A stretch of 64,000 bases of DNA from Tamlana sp038148895 (lineage in GTDB: Bacteria > Bacteroidota > Bacteroidia > Flavobacteriales > Flavobacteriaceae). The translations under genes and the position numbers were made by a program. Positions 17,572-25,818 of the stretch are shown one piece after another. The stretch lies in assembly GCA_038148895.1 (NCBI GenBank), contig JBBVGQ010000005.1, one strand, 5' to 3'. Numbering within the stretch: position 1 is the stretch's first letter; each line of letters opens with the position of its first letter. The notes below the pieces were generated by a model, which saw only the letters and a list, made by a program, of their open reading frames with translations, was not told the DNA's origin and did not search any database.

Positions 17572-18813
17572 TTATCGAATCTTTAGCGTTACTATAGATA
17601 CAATAGCGAGCAGAATGCCCACAATCCAAAAACGGGTCACGATTTTACTTTCATGGTAGCCCTTTTTTTGATAATGGTGATGCAATGGTGACATCAAAAA
17701 AATGCGTCTGCCCTCGCCATATTTTTTTTTGGTGTACTTAAACCAACTCACCTGCATGACCACGGATAAATTTTCGGCTAAAAAGATGCCGCACAATACT
17801 GGTATCAACCATTCCTTTCTAACCGCAATGGCTATCACAGCAATTATGCCTCCAATGGTCAAACTACCGGTGTCTCCCATAAAAACTTGTGCCGGATAGG
17901 TGTTGTACCATAAAAATCCAACAAGAGCTCCAACAAATGCTGTGATGTAAATCGTGATTTCCTCAACCCGAGGTATGTACATGATATTCAAATATTCCGA
18001 GAAAATAATGTTACCAGAAACCCATGCAAAAATGCCCAACGTGAGCACAACAATGGCCGAAGTACCGGCCGCCAAACCATCAATACCATCGGTTAAATTG
18101 GCACCGTTGGATACTGCTGTTATGATAAAAATGGCAACCAAGATGAAAATAATCCAGGCGTATTTGTCCAATGCTGGACTAATCCAAGTAATGACTTTGG
18201 CATAATCAAATTCATTCCCTTTTACAAACGGAATAGTTGTTTTAGTAGATTTAACCTCTGGCTGAAACAACTTGGCAGGCTCTATATCTGGGTTTTCGGC
18301 AAGAAGCACACGTTGTTCCTCAATAGGAAGTTTCTCTTTCATGGTTACATCTTGATGAAAAAACAAGGTTGCACCAACGATGATACCCAAACCAATTTGC
18401 CCCATAACCTTAAAGCGTCCTTTTAGGCCTTCTTTATCATTTTTAAACTTTTTTATGTAGTCGTCAATAAAACCAATAGTACCCATCCAAAGTGTGGTAA
18501 CAATCAAAAGAATGATGTAAATATTTTCTAATTTGGCCAATAGAAGTACAGGAATCAACGTTGCTAAAATGATGATGATTCCACCCATGGTTGGAGTACC
18601 CGCTTTTTCCTTTTGACCTTCCAAACCTAAGTCCCTAATAGTTTCTCCCATTTGTTTTTTAAGTAAAAAGCGAATAATGCGTTTACCGTAAATTGTAGAA
18701 ATTAACAATGACAAAATCATAGCTGTAGCGGCCCTAAAGGTCAAGAACCCAAAAAGTGTTGCTCCAGGAAACTGAAACTGTTTTTCTAAATATTCAAATA
18801 GGTAATACAGCAT
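17572..18813 (-). CDS. mraY: Phospho-MurNAc-pentapeptide transferase
   Basis: An inner-membrane enzyme making lipid I from UDP-MurNAc-pentapeptide and undecaprenyl phosphate. About ten membrane spans. GTPTMGGIIII near 72-82 and the catalytic GFIDDYIKKFKND near 114-126 are present, as are NLTDGIDGLAAG near 238-249 and the C-terminal MSPLHHHYQKKG near 378-389. Residues about 155-215 form a hydrophilic insertion that makes it longer (413 aa) than the E. coli enzyme (360 aa); such an insertion is usual in Bacteroidetes. Confidence 0.96.
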   Translation of the reverse strand: MLYYLFEYLEKQFQFPGATLFGFLTFRAATAMILSLLISTIYGKRIIRFLLKKQMGETIRDLGLEGQKEKAGTPTMGGIIIILATLIPVLLLAKLENIYIILLIVTTLWMGTIGFIDDYIKKFKNDKEGLKGRFKVMGQIGLGIIVGATLFFHQDVTMKEKLPIEEQRVLLAENPDIEPAKLFQPEVKSTKTTIPFVKGNEFDYAKVITWISPALDKYAWIIFILVAIFIITAVSNGANLTDGIDGLAAGTSAIVVLTLGIFAWVSGNIIFSEYLNIMYIPRVEEITIYITAFVGALVGFLWYNTYPAQVFMGDTGSLTIGGIIAVIAIAVRKEWLIPVLCGIFLAENLSVVMQVSWFKYTKKKYGEGRRIFLMSPLHHHYQKKGYHESKIVTRFWIVGILLAIVSIVTLKIR

Positions 18814-18814
18814 G

Positions 18815-20278
18815 TTATTTTTGTAATTGCTTTAAAAATTCTTGTACTATTTTAAAATCATCAAAATCAAATCGTTCTCCCTTAATTTCCTGATAGGTTT
18901 CATGGCCTTTCCCTGCAATCAATATGATATCATTTGGTTGCGCCATTTGGCAGGCAGCTTTTATGGCTTGCTTTCTATCTTCTATGACTAGGGCCTTTTT
19001 ATAGTTTTGGGGCTCAACACCTGCTTCAATCTCCCTTAAAATATCTGCTGGGTTTTCGCTACGGGGGTTATCACTTGTAAAGATTACTTTTGAACTTAAA
19101 GCCGTGGCAATGTGTCCCATTTTTGGGCGTTTGGTTTTATCTCTATCACCACCGCAACCAACAACCGTAATGAGTTCTTCATTTTTGGTTCGGATACTAT
19201 TGATGGTTTCTAAAACATTCTTTAGAGCGTCGGGAGTATGGGCATAATCAACAATGGCTGTAATTTTTTCATTTGAAACGATGTACTGAAAACGTCCACT
19301 TACACTTTCCAAATCACTAATCAACCTTAGAATTTCAACCTTTTCAAGACCCAACAGTTCCGCAGTAGCATAAATGGCCAAAACGTTATAGGCGTTGAAA
19401 TTCCCAATCAACCTTGTCCAAACCTCACTATCATTCACTTTTAATAGCAATCCACCAAATTGATTTTCCAATATTGTGGATTTATAATCGGCATACTGCT
19501 TTAACGCATAGGTATATTTTCTGGCTTGGGTATTTTGCAACATCACCAAACCGTTTTTGTCATCAACATTGACTAGGGCAAAGGCTTTACTTGAAAGTCC
19601 GTCAAAAAACCTCTTTTTTACATCGCGATATTCCGCAAAGGTTTTATGGTAATCTAAATGGTCGTGTGTAAGGTTGGTAAATATGCCTCCTTCAAATTGA
19701 AGCCCCTCAGTTCTATATTGATGTATACCATGCGAACTCACTTCCATGAAGCAAAATTCAACACCAGCAACATTCATCTCATTTAAATATTTATTGATGG
19801 TCAGTGAATCTGGCGTGGTATGGGTGGCTTTGTACTTTACATCATCAACCATAATTTTAACTGTGGACAACAAGCCCACTTTGTACCCTGCTTTTTTGAA
19901 CAACTGATACAACAAACTTGCAACAGTTGTTTTTCCATTGGTTCCGGTAACGCCAACCAGTTTCAAATTTTCAGAAGGATTGTCATAAAAATTTGATGCC
20001 ATAATGGCCAGTGCCCTATTGGAATTATCAACTTCTATATAAGTAATGCCTTCAACCAAATGTTCGGGAATAGCCTCGCAAACAACACTTGTTGCCCCTT
20101 TCTTAATGGCAGTTTCAATAAAATCATGTCCGTCTGCAATCGCACCTCGAATAGCGACAAACAAATGGCCTTTTTCTATTTTTCTGGAATCAAAATCAAT
20201 GGCATTAACAGACACGCCCGTACTACCAACTACAGCGTTTATGGTAACCTTGTACAATATGTCCTTTAATGCCATCAT
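18815..20278 (-). CDS. murE: UDP-MurNAc-L-Ala-D-Glu--diaminopimelate ligase
   Basis: Adds the third stem-peptide residue. The ATP loop GVTGTNGKTTVASL is near 108-121 and the carbamylated-lysine region follows. The SDNPRSENP segment near 402-410 holds the DNPR motif that marks meso-diaminopimelate specificity rather than lysine. Length 487 is normal. The start overlaps the ftsI stop in an ATGA arrangement. Confidence 0.95.
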   Translation of the reverse strand: MMALKDILYKVTINAVVGSTGVSVNAIDFDSRKIEKGHLFVAIRGAIADGHDFIETAIKKGATSVVCEAIPEHLVEGITYIEVDNSNRALAIMASNFYDNPSENLKLVGVTGTNGKTTVASLLYQLFKKAGYKVGLLSTVKIMVDDVKYKATHTTPDSLTINKYLNEMNVAGVEFCFMEVSSHGIHQYRTEGLQFEGGIFTNLTHDHLDYHKTFAEYRDVKKRFFDGLSSKAFALVNVDDKNGLVMLQNTQARKYTYALKQYADYKSTILENQFGGLLLKVNDSEVWTRLIGNFNAYNVLAIYATAELLGLEKVEILRLISDLESVSGRFQYIVSNEKITAIVDYAHTPDALKNVLETINSIRTKNEELITVVGCGGDRDKTKRPKMGHIATALSSKVIFTSDNPRSENPADILREIEAGVEPQNYKKALVIEDRKQAIKAACQMAQPNDIILIAGKGHETYQEIKGERFDFDDFKIVQEFLKQLQK

Positions 20279-22281
20279 GAAGCTTTTAACACTACGGTTT
20301 GATTTGTTTTTAACTTTGTATTCTTGCTTACAGATTGTTCTTTTATAATGCCATTGCCGTTCAATTTCACTTTAACATCCACTTGCATGTTTTCTAAAAG
20401 CGCCAAGGCATCCATGGCTGGTAAGCCAATTACATCCGGCATAATGGTTTTATAGGTTTGAGCGGTTTGATAAAAGGTTTCAAATTCATTTTCAACTTCT
20501 GCAACTTGGACATCCAATGATTGCACTTCGTCAATAATTGGCGTATCTGTAAATATTTTTTGCGCGATTCTTTTAAATACAGGACCTGTTACATCTGCCC
20601 CGTAATACCCTTTTTCAACACTTGGCTTATGAATAACCACAATGCAGGAGTACTTTGGATTTTCTGCTGGAAAGTATCCAGAGAACGATGAAATATATCG
20701 CCTGTTTTCTTTCCAATCTTTCATCCAATATTCGGTTTGCGCGGTTCCTGTTTTTCCAGCCATCGAGAAATATTCTGAATACAATGAACGCCCAGTGCCA
20801 CGAACCACCACGTTTTTCAAAATGCTTTGTATTTCCTTCAGCGTCTTTTCTGAACAGATTTTTTCATTTGACACATCACCCTCAAATGTTTCAATAACAT
20901 CATCAAGCTCCTTCACAGCTTTTATGAATTTCGGTTTCACCATAACACCATTGTTTGCAATGGCATTATAAAAGGTCAACGTTTGCAATGGTGTTAATTT
21001 TAAATTATATCCGTAAGCAATAGACGGAAGCGCATTTTTACTCCAAATTTTATCTCCTGGCTCGGGAATTATCGGATTGCCTTCACCTAAAATTGGCAGA
21101 CCTAAGGGCTTATTAAGATTCCAATCTTGTAAATGACCGATGAACTTTTTGGGGTTTTCAGAATAGCCCTCATCAATTATGGTAGCCAGCCCAATATTTG
21201 AAGACACCTCCAACACTCGAGCCACAGAAATCTTACCATGACCATGCGTATCGTAAATGCCTCTGCCATAGAATTGTTTGTAACCTAATTTCGTATCGAT
21301 TACCGTAGAAGTATCAACTACCTTATCTTCCAAAGCCGCCATTAAGGCCATTACTTTAAACGTAGAACCCGGCTCATGAGACTCGCCAACGGCATAGTTC
21401 AAGCGCTCATAATAAAGCCCATCGCTGTTTCTTCCCAAATTAGAAATGGCACGAATCTCACCAGTTTTGGTTTCCATAACCACCACACAACCGTGGTCGG
21501 CCTCATATTCTTCAAGTTGTTTTAAAAGCGCATGGTGCGCGATATCTTGAATATTAACATCAATGGTAGTATAGACATCATAACCATCTTTTGGCTCAAC
21601 TTCATTGGCATCACTTAATGGCTTCCATTGCCCTTTCCCTATTTGCTGTTTTTTTCTTTTACCGTCAACTCCGCGCAAATATTTTACCCCAAAAGCCCCA
21701 TCAATTCCGGCACGGGTAACATTCCCTTTGTCATCAAACCGCTCATAACCAATGGAACGCTGTGCAATGGCCCCCATCGGATGCTCTCTTTTTGTTTTTT
21801 GCTCCACAATCAATCCCCCTTTAAAAGCACCTAAATTCAATAGTGGAAAGTTTCTTAAACGGATGTAATCAGAATACCCAATGTTTCTCGCCAACAAATA
21901 GTACCTATTTTTATTGGCGCGAGCTTTTCTGATATCTCTTTCTAATCCATTTGAAGATTTTCCTGAATATTTTGAGAGCGAATCACAAAGCGGCTTAACA
22001 TATTCCTCAAAATTTTTGACGGAAGGCGTCAATGCATCAAACCGGATATCGTATTTTGGAATTGAGGTAGCCAATAAATTTCCATTCACGGAATAAACAT
22101 TACCTCTATTTGCAGGAATCACTACATCCTTAACCACGCGTTCGGTAGCCAAAGCCCTGTATTTGTCGCCCTGCATAAACTGGATGCTGACCAATTTAAA
22201 CACCACGGCAAGCCCGAAGACGAACATACATCCTGCTATAAAATACAAACGGTTCAATATGTTTTTCTCGTTTACTGCCAA
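20275..22281 (-). CDS. ftsI: Septal transpeptidase PBP3/FtsI with C-terminal PASTA domain
   Basis: A class B penicillin-binding protein that cross-links septal peptidoglycan. One N-terminal membrane anchor (about 12-32) and a dimerisation domain come first, then the transpeptidase domain. Active-site EPGSTFKVMA has the nucleophile serine near residue 304, SSN is near 360 and KTGTAQTEY near 507-515. A single PASTA domain (IMPDVIGLPAMDALALLENM onward) fills about 610-668; PASTA is absent from E. coli FtsI but found in Bacteroidetes. Its gene follows ftsL by 9 nt. Confidence 0.95.
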   Translation of the reverse strand: MAVNEKNILNRLYFIAGCMFVFGLAVVFKLVSIQFMQGDKYRALATERVVKDVVIPANRGNVYSVNGNLLATSIPKYDIRFDALTPSVKNFEEYVKPLCDSLSKYSGKSSNGLERDIRKARANKNRYYLLARNIGYSDYIRLRNFPLLNLGAFKGGLIVEQKTKREHPMGAIAQRSIGYERFDDKGNVTRAGIDGAFGVKYLRGVDGKRKKQQIGKGQWKPLSDANEVEPKDGYDVYTTIDVNIQDIAHHALLKQLEEYEADHGCVVVMETKTGEIRAISNLGRNSDGLYYERLNYAVGESHEPGSTFKVMALMAALEDKVVDTSTVIDTKLGYKQFYGRGIYDTHGHGKISVARVLEVSSNIGLATIIDEGYSENPKKFIGHLQDWNLNKPLGLPILGEGNPIIPEPGDKIWSKNALPSIAYGYNLKLTPLQTLTFYNAIANNGVMVKPKFIKAVKELDDVIETFEGDVSNEKICSEKTLKEIQSILKNVVVRGTGRSLYSEYFSMAGKTGTAQTEYWMKDWKENRRYISSFSGYFPAENPKYSCIVVIHKPSVEKGYYGADVTGPVFKRIAQKIFTDTPIIDEVQSLDVQVAEVENEFETFYQTAQTYKTIMPDVIGLPAMDALALLENMQVDVKVKLNGNGIIKEQSVSKNTKLKTNQTVVLKAS

Positions 22282-22290
22282 GGTTGGTTA

Positions 22291-22608
22291 TCAGTTTTGT
22301 GATTTTACTTTTATTTTTTTTGGCGGAATTATCGAGGGCGCCAACCCCTTTTCTTTCATAACATTCACAACATGCGATTCCATTTTAAGCCTCATGAGCT
22401 TAGATCGGCCATCAACAAAAGCAGAACGCATTTCTTTTACTTCATTTTTCAATCTCGCAATTTCATATACCTTTTTATCGGCACTGTGCGAACTGGCAAT
22501 CATAATTATGGCCAGCCCCGAAATAAAAAGGATGAAACGCCAGTTTCTAAACGAATCATCACTTACCAAAAAGGTTCCTTTTAGTATGTTGTAGATGTTT
22601 TTCTTCAT
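22291..22608 (-). CDS. ftsL: FtsL-like divisome protein
   Basis: A 105-residue bitopic protein. A short cytoplasmic part is followed by a membrane helix (about 25-42, FILFISGLAIIMIASS) and a periplasmic segment with heptad-like charged residues. Primary sequence is poorly conserved in this family. The call rests on topology and on its location between rsmH and ftsI. Confidence 0.82.
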   Translation of the reverse strand: MKKNIYNILKGTFLVSDDSFRNWRFILFISGLAIIMIASSHSADKKVYEIARLKNEVKEMRSAFVDGRSKLMRLKMESHVVNVMKEKGLAPSIIPPKKIKVKSQN

Positions 22609-22633
22609 AAACCGCTTTTGATCATTTTTTCGT

Positions 22634-23530
22634 TTATACTTTTTCAGCTATTCGGAGTTTTGCACTTCTCGCTCTGTTATTCAATTTTACCTCTTCTTTT
22701 GAAGGAACTATTAAACTTCCTACTTTTTTCAGCGGCACTTCAAAATTGCCAAACATATCGCGCTCTGGCTCTCCTTCAAACATGCCGTTTCTCATGAATC
22801 GCTTTACCAACCTGTCTTCCAAAGAATGATAGGATATAAAGCTTAAACGACCTCCCTTTTTTAAAATCTCGGGAGTTTGCAATAAAAACTCCTTCAACGC
22901 CTCAATCTCTTGGTTCACCTCTATCCTTATTGCTTGATAAATTTGAGCCAACACTTTGTTTTCATGGCGCGGTGGTAAAAATTTATGCAACACCTCCTTA
23001 AGTTGGGCACTTGTTACAATGGGTTTTGTTTTCCTGTGATGAACAATCAATCTTGCCATTGCAGGGGCTGCACGCAATTCACCATATTGCAAAAACATAT
23101 TTTTCAGTTGTTCCTCATCATATTCGTTTACCACATGAAATGCAGAGAGCTTATTTTGCTGGTTCATCCGCATATCCAAATCTGCTTCAAACCGTGTTGA
23201 AAAACCACGTTCTGCAACATCAAACTGATGTGACGAAACCCCAAAATCGGCCAAGATCCCATCAACTTCTTTCACCCCATGAAACCTTAAAAACCGTTTT
23301 ATATATCTAAAGTTTTCATTAATCAGCGTAAAGCGAGTGTCATCAATTGTATTTCTAAGAGCGTCTTGATCTTGATCAAAAGCGAACAACTTTCCGTTTT
23401 CACCAAGTCGTTTTAATATTTCTTTACTGTGGCCACCACCACCGAACGTTACATCAACATAAATTCCATCTGGCTTAATGTTCAGCCCATCAACAGTTTC
23501 TTTTAGCAGTACTGGGTTATGATATTCCAT
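22634..23530 (-). CDS. rsmH: 16S rRNA (cytosine1402-N4)-methyltransferase
   Basis: A SAM-dependent methyltransferase for the ribosomal decoding site (old name mraW). The SAM loop VDVTFGGGGHSKEIL is near residues 25-39 and LADFGVSSHQFD near 95-106. SFISYHSLEDRLVKRF near 225-240 is a family signature. I prefer the ATG at 23530 (MEYHNPVLLKETVDGL), the usual N-terminus. In-frame ATGs up to 23542 would add MMMV. Either way it overlaps the mraZ stop. Confidence 0.95.
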   Translation of the reverse strand: MEYHNPVLLKETVDGLNIKPDGIYVDVTFGGGGHSKEILKRLGENGKLFAFDQDQDALRNTIDDTRFTLINENFRYIKRFLRFHGVKEVDGILADFGVSSHQFDVAERGFSTRFEADLDMRMNQQNKLSAFHVVNEYDEEQLKNMFLQYGELRAAPAMARLIVHHRKTKPIVTSAQLKEVLHKFLPPRHENKVLAQIYQAIRIEVNQEIEALKEFLLQTPEILKKGGRLSFISYHSLEDRLVKRFMRNGMFEGEPERDMFGNFEVPLKKVGSLIVPSKEEVKLNNRARSAKLRIAEKV

Positions 23531-23987
23531 CACCATCATCATCTTGTCCCATTACCTCTTCGGCCAAATCTGCAAAATCTACAGCCGTTTCATCAATCGC
23601 CTGTTCATATAAATCCTTATCCCAGATTTCAATAATATTGATAGCCGAAGCCACAACAATATTTTTTGAAATGTTAGCAAACACCGTTAAATCCTTTGGG
23701 ATTAACAATCTACCGTTTACATCTATCTCAACAATTTTAGCACCAGCAGTAAACCTCCTGATAAAATCATTGTTTTTTTTCTTGAATTTATTCAGCTTGT
23801 TCATTTTTTGCATTAGGGCCTGCCATTCACTCATAGGGTAAAGCTCTAAACACTTTTGAAAGACGGAACGACGCAGCACAAAACCATCTTGCAAAGCCGA
23901 AGACAGTTGCTTTTTGATGGAAGCGGGCATCATTAATCTGCCTTTTACATCAACCTTGCAATCGTATGTTCCTGTGATTAAATCCAA
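23517..23987 (-). CDS. mraZ: Transcriptional regulator MraZ
   Basis: The ring-forming DNA-binding regulator of the dcw cluster. It contains two tandem SpoVT/AbrB-like halves: GTYDCKVDVKGRLMMPASIK near residues 6-25 and KIVEIDVNGRLLIPKDL near 85-101, each with the (D/V)xxGRxxxP core. I place the start at the TTG at 23987 (MDLITGTYDC), giving 156 residues. A longer frame opens at a GTG at 24044, but that codon lies inside the first operator repeat and upstream of the -7 element, so it would be outside the transcript. The C-terminus is acidic (GQDDDGDG). First gene of the cluster, overlapping rsmH. Confidence 0.9.
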   Translation of the reverse strand: MDLITGTYDCKVDVKGRLMMPASIKKQLSSALQDGFVLRRSVFQKCLELYPMSEWQALMQKMNKLNKFKKKNNDFIRRFTAGAKIVEIDVNGRLLIPKDLTVFANISKNIVVASAINIIEIWDKDLYEQAIDETAVDFADLAEEVMGQDDDGDGIS

Positions 23988-24020
23988 AAGCGGTCTGCTG
24001 AATTTTAAATGTTTAAGTTT

Positions 24021-24028
24021 CAAATATA
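24021..24028 (-). promoter_or_regulatory. -7 promoter element of the dcw cluster
   Basis: The complement of CAAATATA reads TATATTTG, a full match to TAnnTTTG. A start about 6 nt downstream gives a leader of roughly 28 nt before the TTG codon of mraZ. The -33 position falls within the GTGGTA repeats. Confidence 0.65.
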
Positions 24029-24038
24029 TCGAAAAATT

Positions 24039-24064
24039 TACCACTTATTACCACATTATACCAC
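24039..24064 (-). promoter_or_regulatory. MraZ operator: three GTGGTA repeats at 10-bp period
   Basis: TACCAC occurs on the plus strand at 24039-24044, 24049-24054 and 24059-24064, so the minus strand reads GTGGTA three times with exact 10-bp spacing. MraZ proteins are known to bind several direct repeats of a short G-rich sequence spaced one helical turn apart upstream of their own gene. Position over the -33 region fits autorepression. Confidence 0.82.
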
Positions 24065-24277
24065 TTTGTTGATAAATTTTCGACCAAAACCGCATTTTAC
24101 CGAGCTTCTAAGAGACAAAGGCAGCAATAGCCCGTGTTTGCCCGGGCAAAAAATTCCCAAACCGAAATAAAACCCCTGTTAACATCTTAATCTTTTAACA
24201 TAAAAAATTTCATTTAAGAGGACAGAAACTATTTTATTAGGAAAAAATTAATTTCATGGATTTATCAATGATTTAAC

Positions 24278-24285
24278 TATATTTG
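24278..24285 (+). promoter_or_regulatory. -7 promoter element of the hydrolase gene
   Basis: TATATTTG matches TAnnTTTG and lies 25 nt before the ATG at 24311. No clear -33 TTG was seen. Confidence 0.55.
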
Positions 24286-24310
24286 TTTTTAATGACTGAC
24301 TAACTTATTG

Positions 24311-25075
24311 ATGGCGCATCGTTTAAAAAAAGAAAAGAATTACAACTATATTGAGGCAGGAGAAGGCACCCCTATTATTGTGTTGCACGGCCTTATGGGC
24401 GGGTTGAGTAATTTTGATTCTGTAACCGAATTTTTTAGCAATAAAGGATACAAAGTATTGATTCCTGAGTTACCAATTTACTCCATGTCCTTACTTAAAA
24501 CCAACGTAAAAAGCTTTGCTAAATACCTTCATGACTTTATTGTGTTTAAAGGCTATAAAGAGGTTATTTTACTTGGAAATTCACTGGGCGGCCATATAGG
24601 TTTGTACCACACCAAAATGTTTCCTGAAAGCGTAAAAGCTTTAATCATTACGGGCAGTTCTGGGCTTTACGAAAGTGCCATGGGCAGTGGCTATACCAAA
24701 CGTAGCGACTATGAGGTCATCAAGAAAAAGGCACAGGATGTTTTTTACGACCCTGCTGTTGCTACCAAAGAAATTGTTGATGAAGTTTACGAAACCGTTA
24801 ACGACCGAAACAAACTGATAAAAACCTTGGCCATTGCGAAAAGCGCCATACGACATAACATGGGTAAGGATTTGCCAAAAATGCTAACAAAAACCTGCAT
24901 TATTTGGGGCAAAAATGATAACGTAACCCCACCTGAGGTTGCGGTAGAGTTTAACACTCTTTTGCCTAATTCTGAATTGTTTTGGATTGATAAATGTGGG
25001 CACGCCGCCATGATGGAACATCCAGATGAGTTCAACCAAATTATGGATGCTTGGTTGCAGAAAAACGGCTTTTAA
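24311..25075 (+). CDS. Alpha/beta hydrolase
   Basis: A 254-residue alpha/beta-hydrolase from the ATG at 24311; an overlapping TTG one codon earlier is less likely. The oxyanion-side HGLMGG is at residues 26-31 and the nucleophile elbow GNSLGG has Ser near 91. The catalytic Asp is probably in WGKNDNVTPP near 205, and the His in CGHAAMMEHP near 235. There is no signal peptide, so it is cytoplasmic. Substrate unknown. Close to engB downstream (39 nt), probably in one transcript. Confidence 0.87.
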   Translation: MAHRLKKEKNYNYIEAGEGTPIIVLHGLMGGLSNFDSVTEFFSNKGYKVLIPELPIYSMSLLKTNVKSFAKYLHDFIVFKGYKEVILLGNSLGGHIGLYHTKMFPESVKALIITGSSGLYESAMGSGYTKRSDYEVIKKKAQDVFYDPAVATKEIVDEVYETVNDRNKLIKTLAIAKSAIRHNMGKDLPKMLTKTCIIWGKNDNVTPPEVAVEFNTLLPNSELFWIDKCGHAAMMEHPDEFNQIMDAWLQKNGF

Positions 25076-25114
25076 AAAAATTCCTGATTTCTCTGGAATA
25101 CAAAAACTCTTGAT

Positions 25115-25720
25115 TTGAAAATAAAAACAGCTGAATTTGTTGTTAGTAACTCTGATGTAGCAAAATGTCCCAATAGCCGTTTGCCAGAATATGCCTTTAT
25201 TGGGCGAAGTAATGTTGGTAAATCTTCGTTAATCAACATGCTTACGGGCAGAAAAAGCTTGGCCAAAACCTCGGGGAAACCTGGGAAAACACAGCTCATC
25301 AACCATTTTTTAATCAACAAAAACTGGCATTTGGTAGATTTACCGGGCTATGGTTACGCCAAAGTTTCCAAATCCTCAAAAAAAGTATTTCAAAAATTTA
25401 TCACCCAATATTTTAGTCTGCGCGAGCAATTGGTCACTGCATTTGTTTTAGTGGATATTAGGCACGAACCCCAAACCATAGATTTAGAATTTATGCAATG
25501 GCTTGGCGAAAACGGTATACCATTCTCCATTATTTTTACAAAAGCCGACAAGCTAAAACCAAAAGCCATAGAAAGGCACATTGGACACTACAAAACCATA
25601 CTTTTGGAAACTTGGGAGGAGATGCCTAATTACTTTGTTACCTCATCAACAAAAATCATAGGGCAAGAAGAACTTTTGGGCTATATTGATGAGTTGAACG
25701 GGAATATGGAGTTGAGCTAA
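25115..25720 (+). CDS. engB: Ribosome biogenesis GTPase EngB (YihA/YsxC)
   Basis: A small GTPase needed for large-subunit assembly. Walker A GRSNVGKSSLIN is at residues 29-40, switch region TSGKPGKTQLINHF near 52-65, DLPGYGYAKV near 75-84 and the guanine-specificity motif FTKADK near 141-146. Length 201 is normal. The start is a TTG (MKIKTAEFVV), matching the usual N-terminus; no ATG is available at this position. Confidence 0.93.
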   Translation: MKIKTAEFVVSNSDVAKCPNSRLPEYAFIGRSNVGKSSLINMLTGRKSLAKTSGKPGKTQLINHFLINKNWHLVDLPGYGYAKVSKSSKKVFQKFITQYFSLREQLVTAFVLVDIRHEPQTIDLEFMQWLGENGIPFSIIFTKADKLKPKAIERHIGHYKTILLETWEEMPNYFVTSSTKIIGQEELLGYIDELNGNMELS

Positions 25721-25785
25721 AATAACAAGCCACCTCTCAATTTGTAAGAATATTTTTTATATTTAGTGTAATAAATATAATGTAA

Positions 25786-25818
25786 ATAAACGCAATTGCG
25801 TTTATACAACTGTTGTGC
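25786..25818 (+). repeat. Left boundary of the cassette-like module: palindrome plus core site
   Basis: A perfect 20-bp palindrome at 25786-25805 is followed by ACAACTGTTGTGC. The segment GTTTATACAACTG before the junction closely resembles GGTTATACGAACCG before the right junction. GTTGTGC (25812-25818) is the reverse complement of GCACAAC (26623-26629) near the right end. Confidence 0.55.

Larger units (their letters stand above)
23988..24310. promoter_or_regulatory. Divergent control region between mraZ and the hydrolase gene
   Basis: 323 bp without a gene. Besides the mraZ promoter and operator it holds a perfect 14-bp palindrome TTTGCCCGGGCAAA (24137-24150) and a TATATTTG -7 element (24278-24285) for the plus-strand hydrolase gene. 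The role of the palindrome is unknown. Confidence 0.6.
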
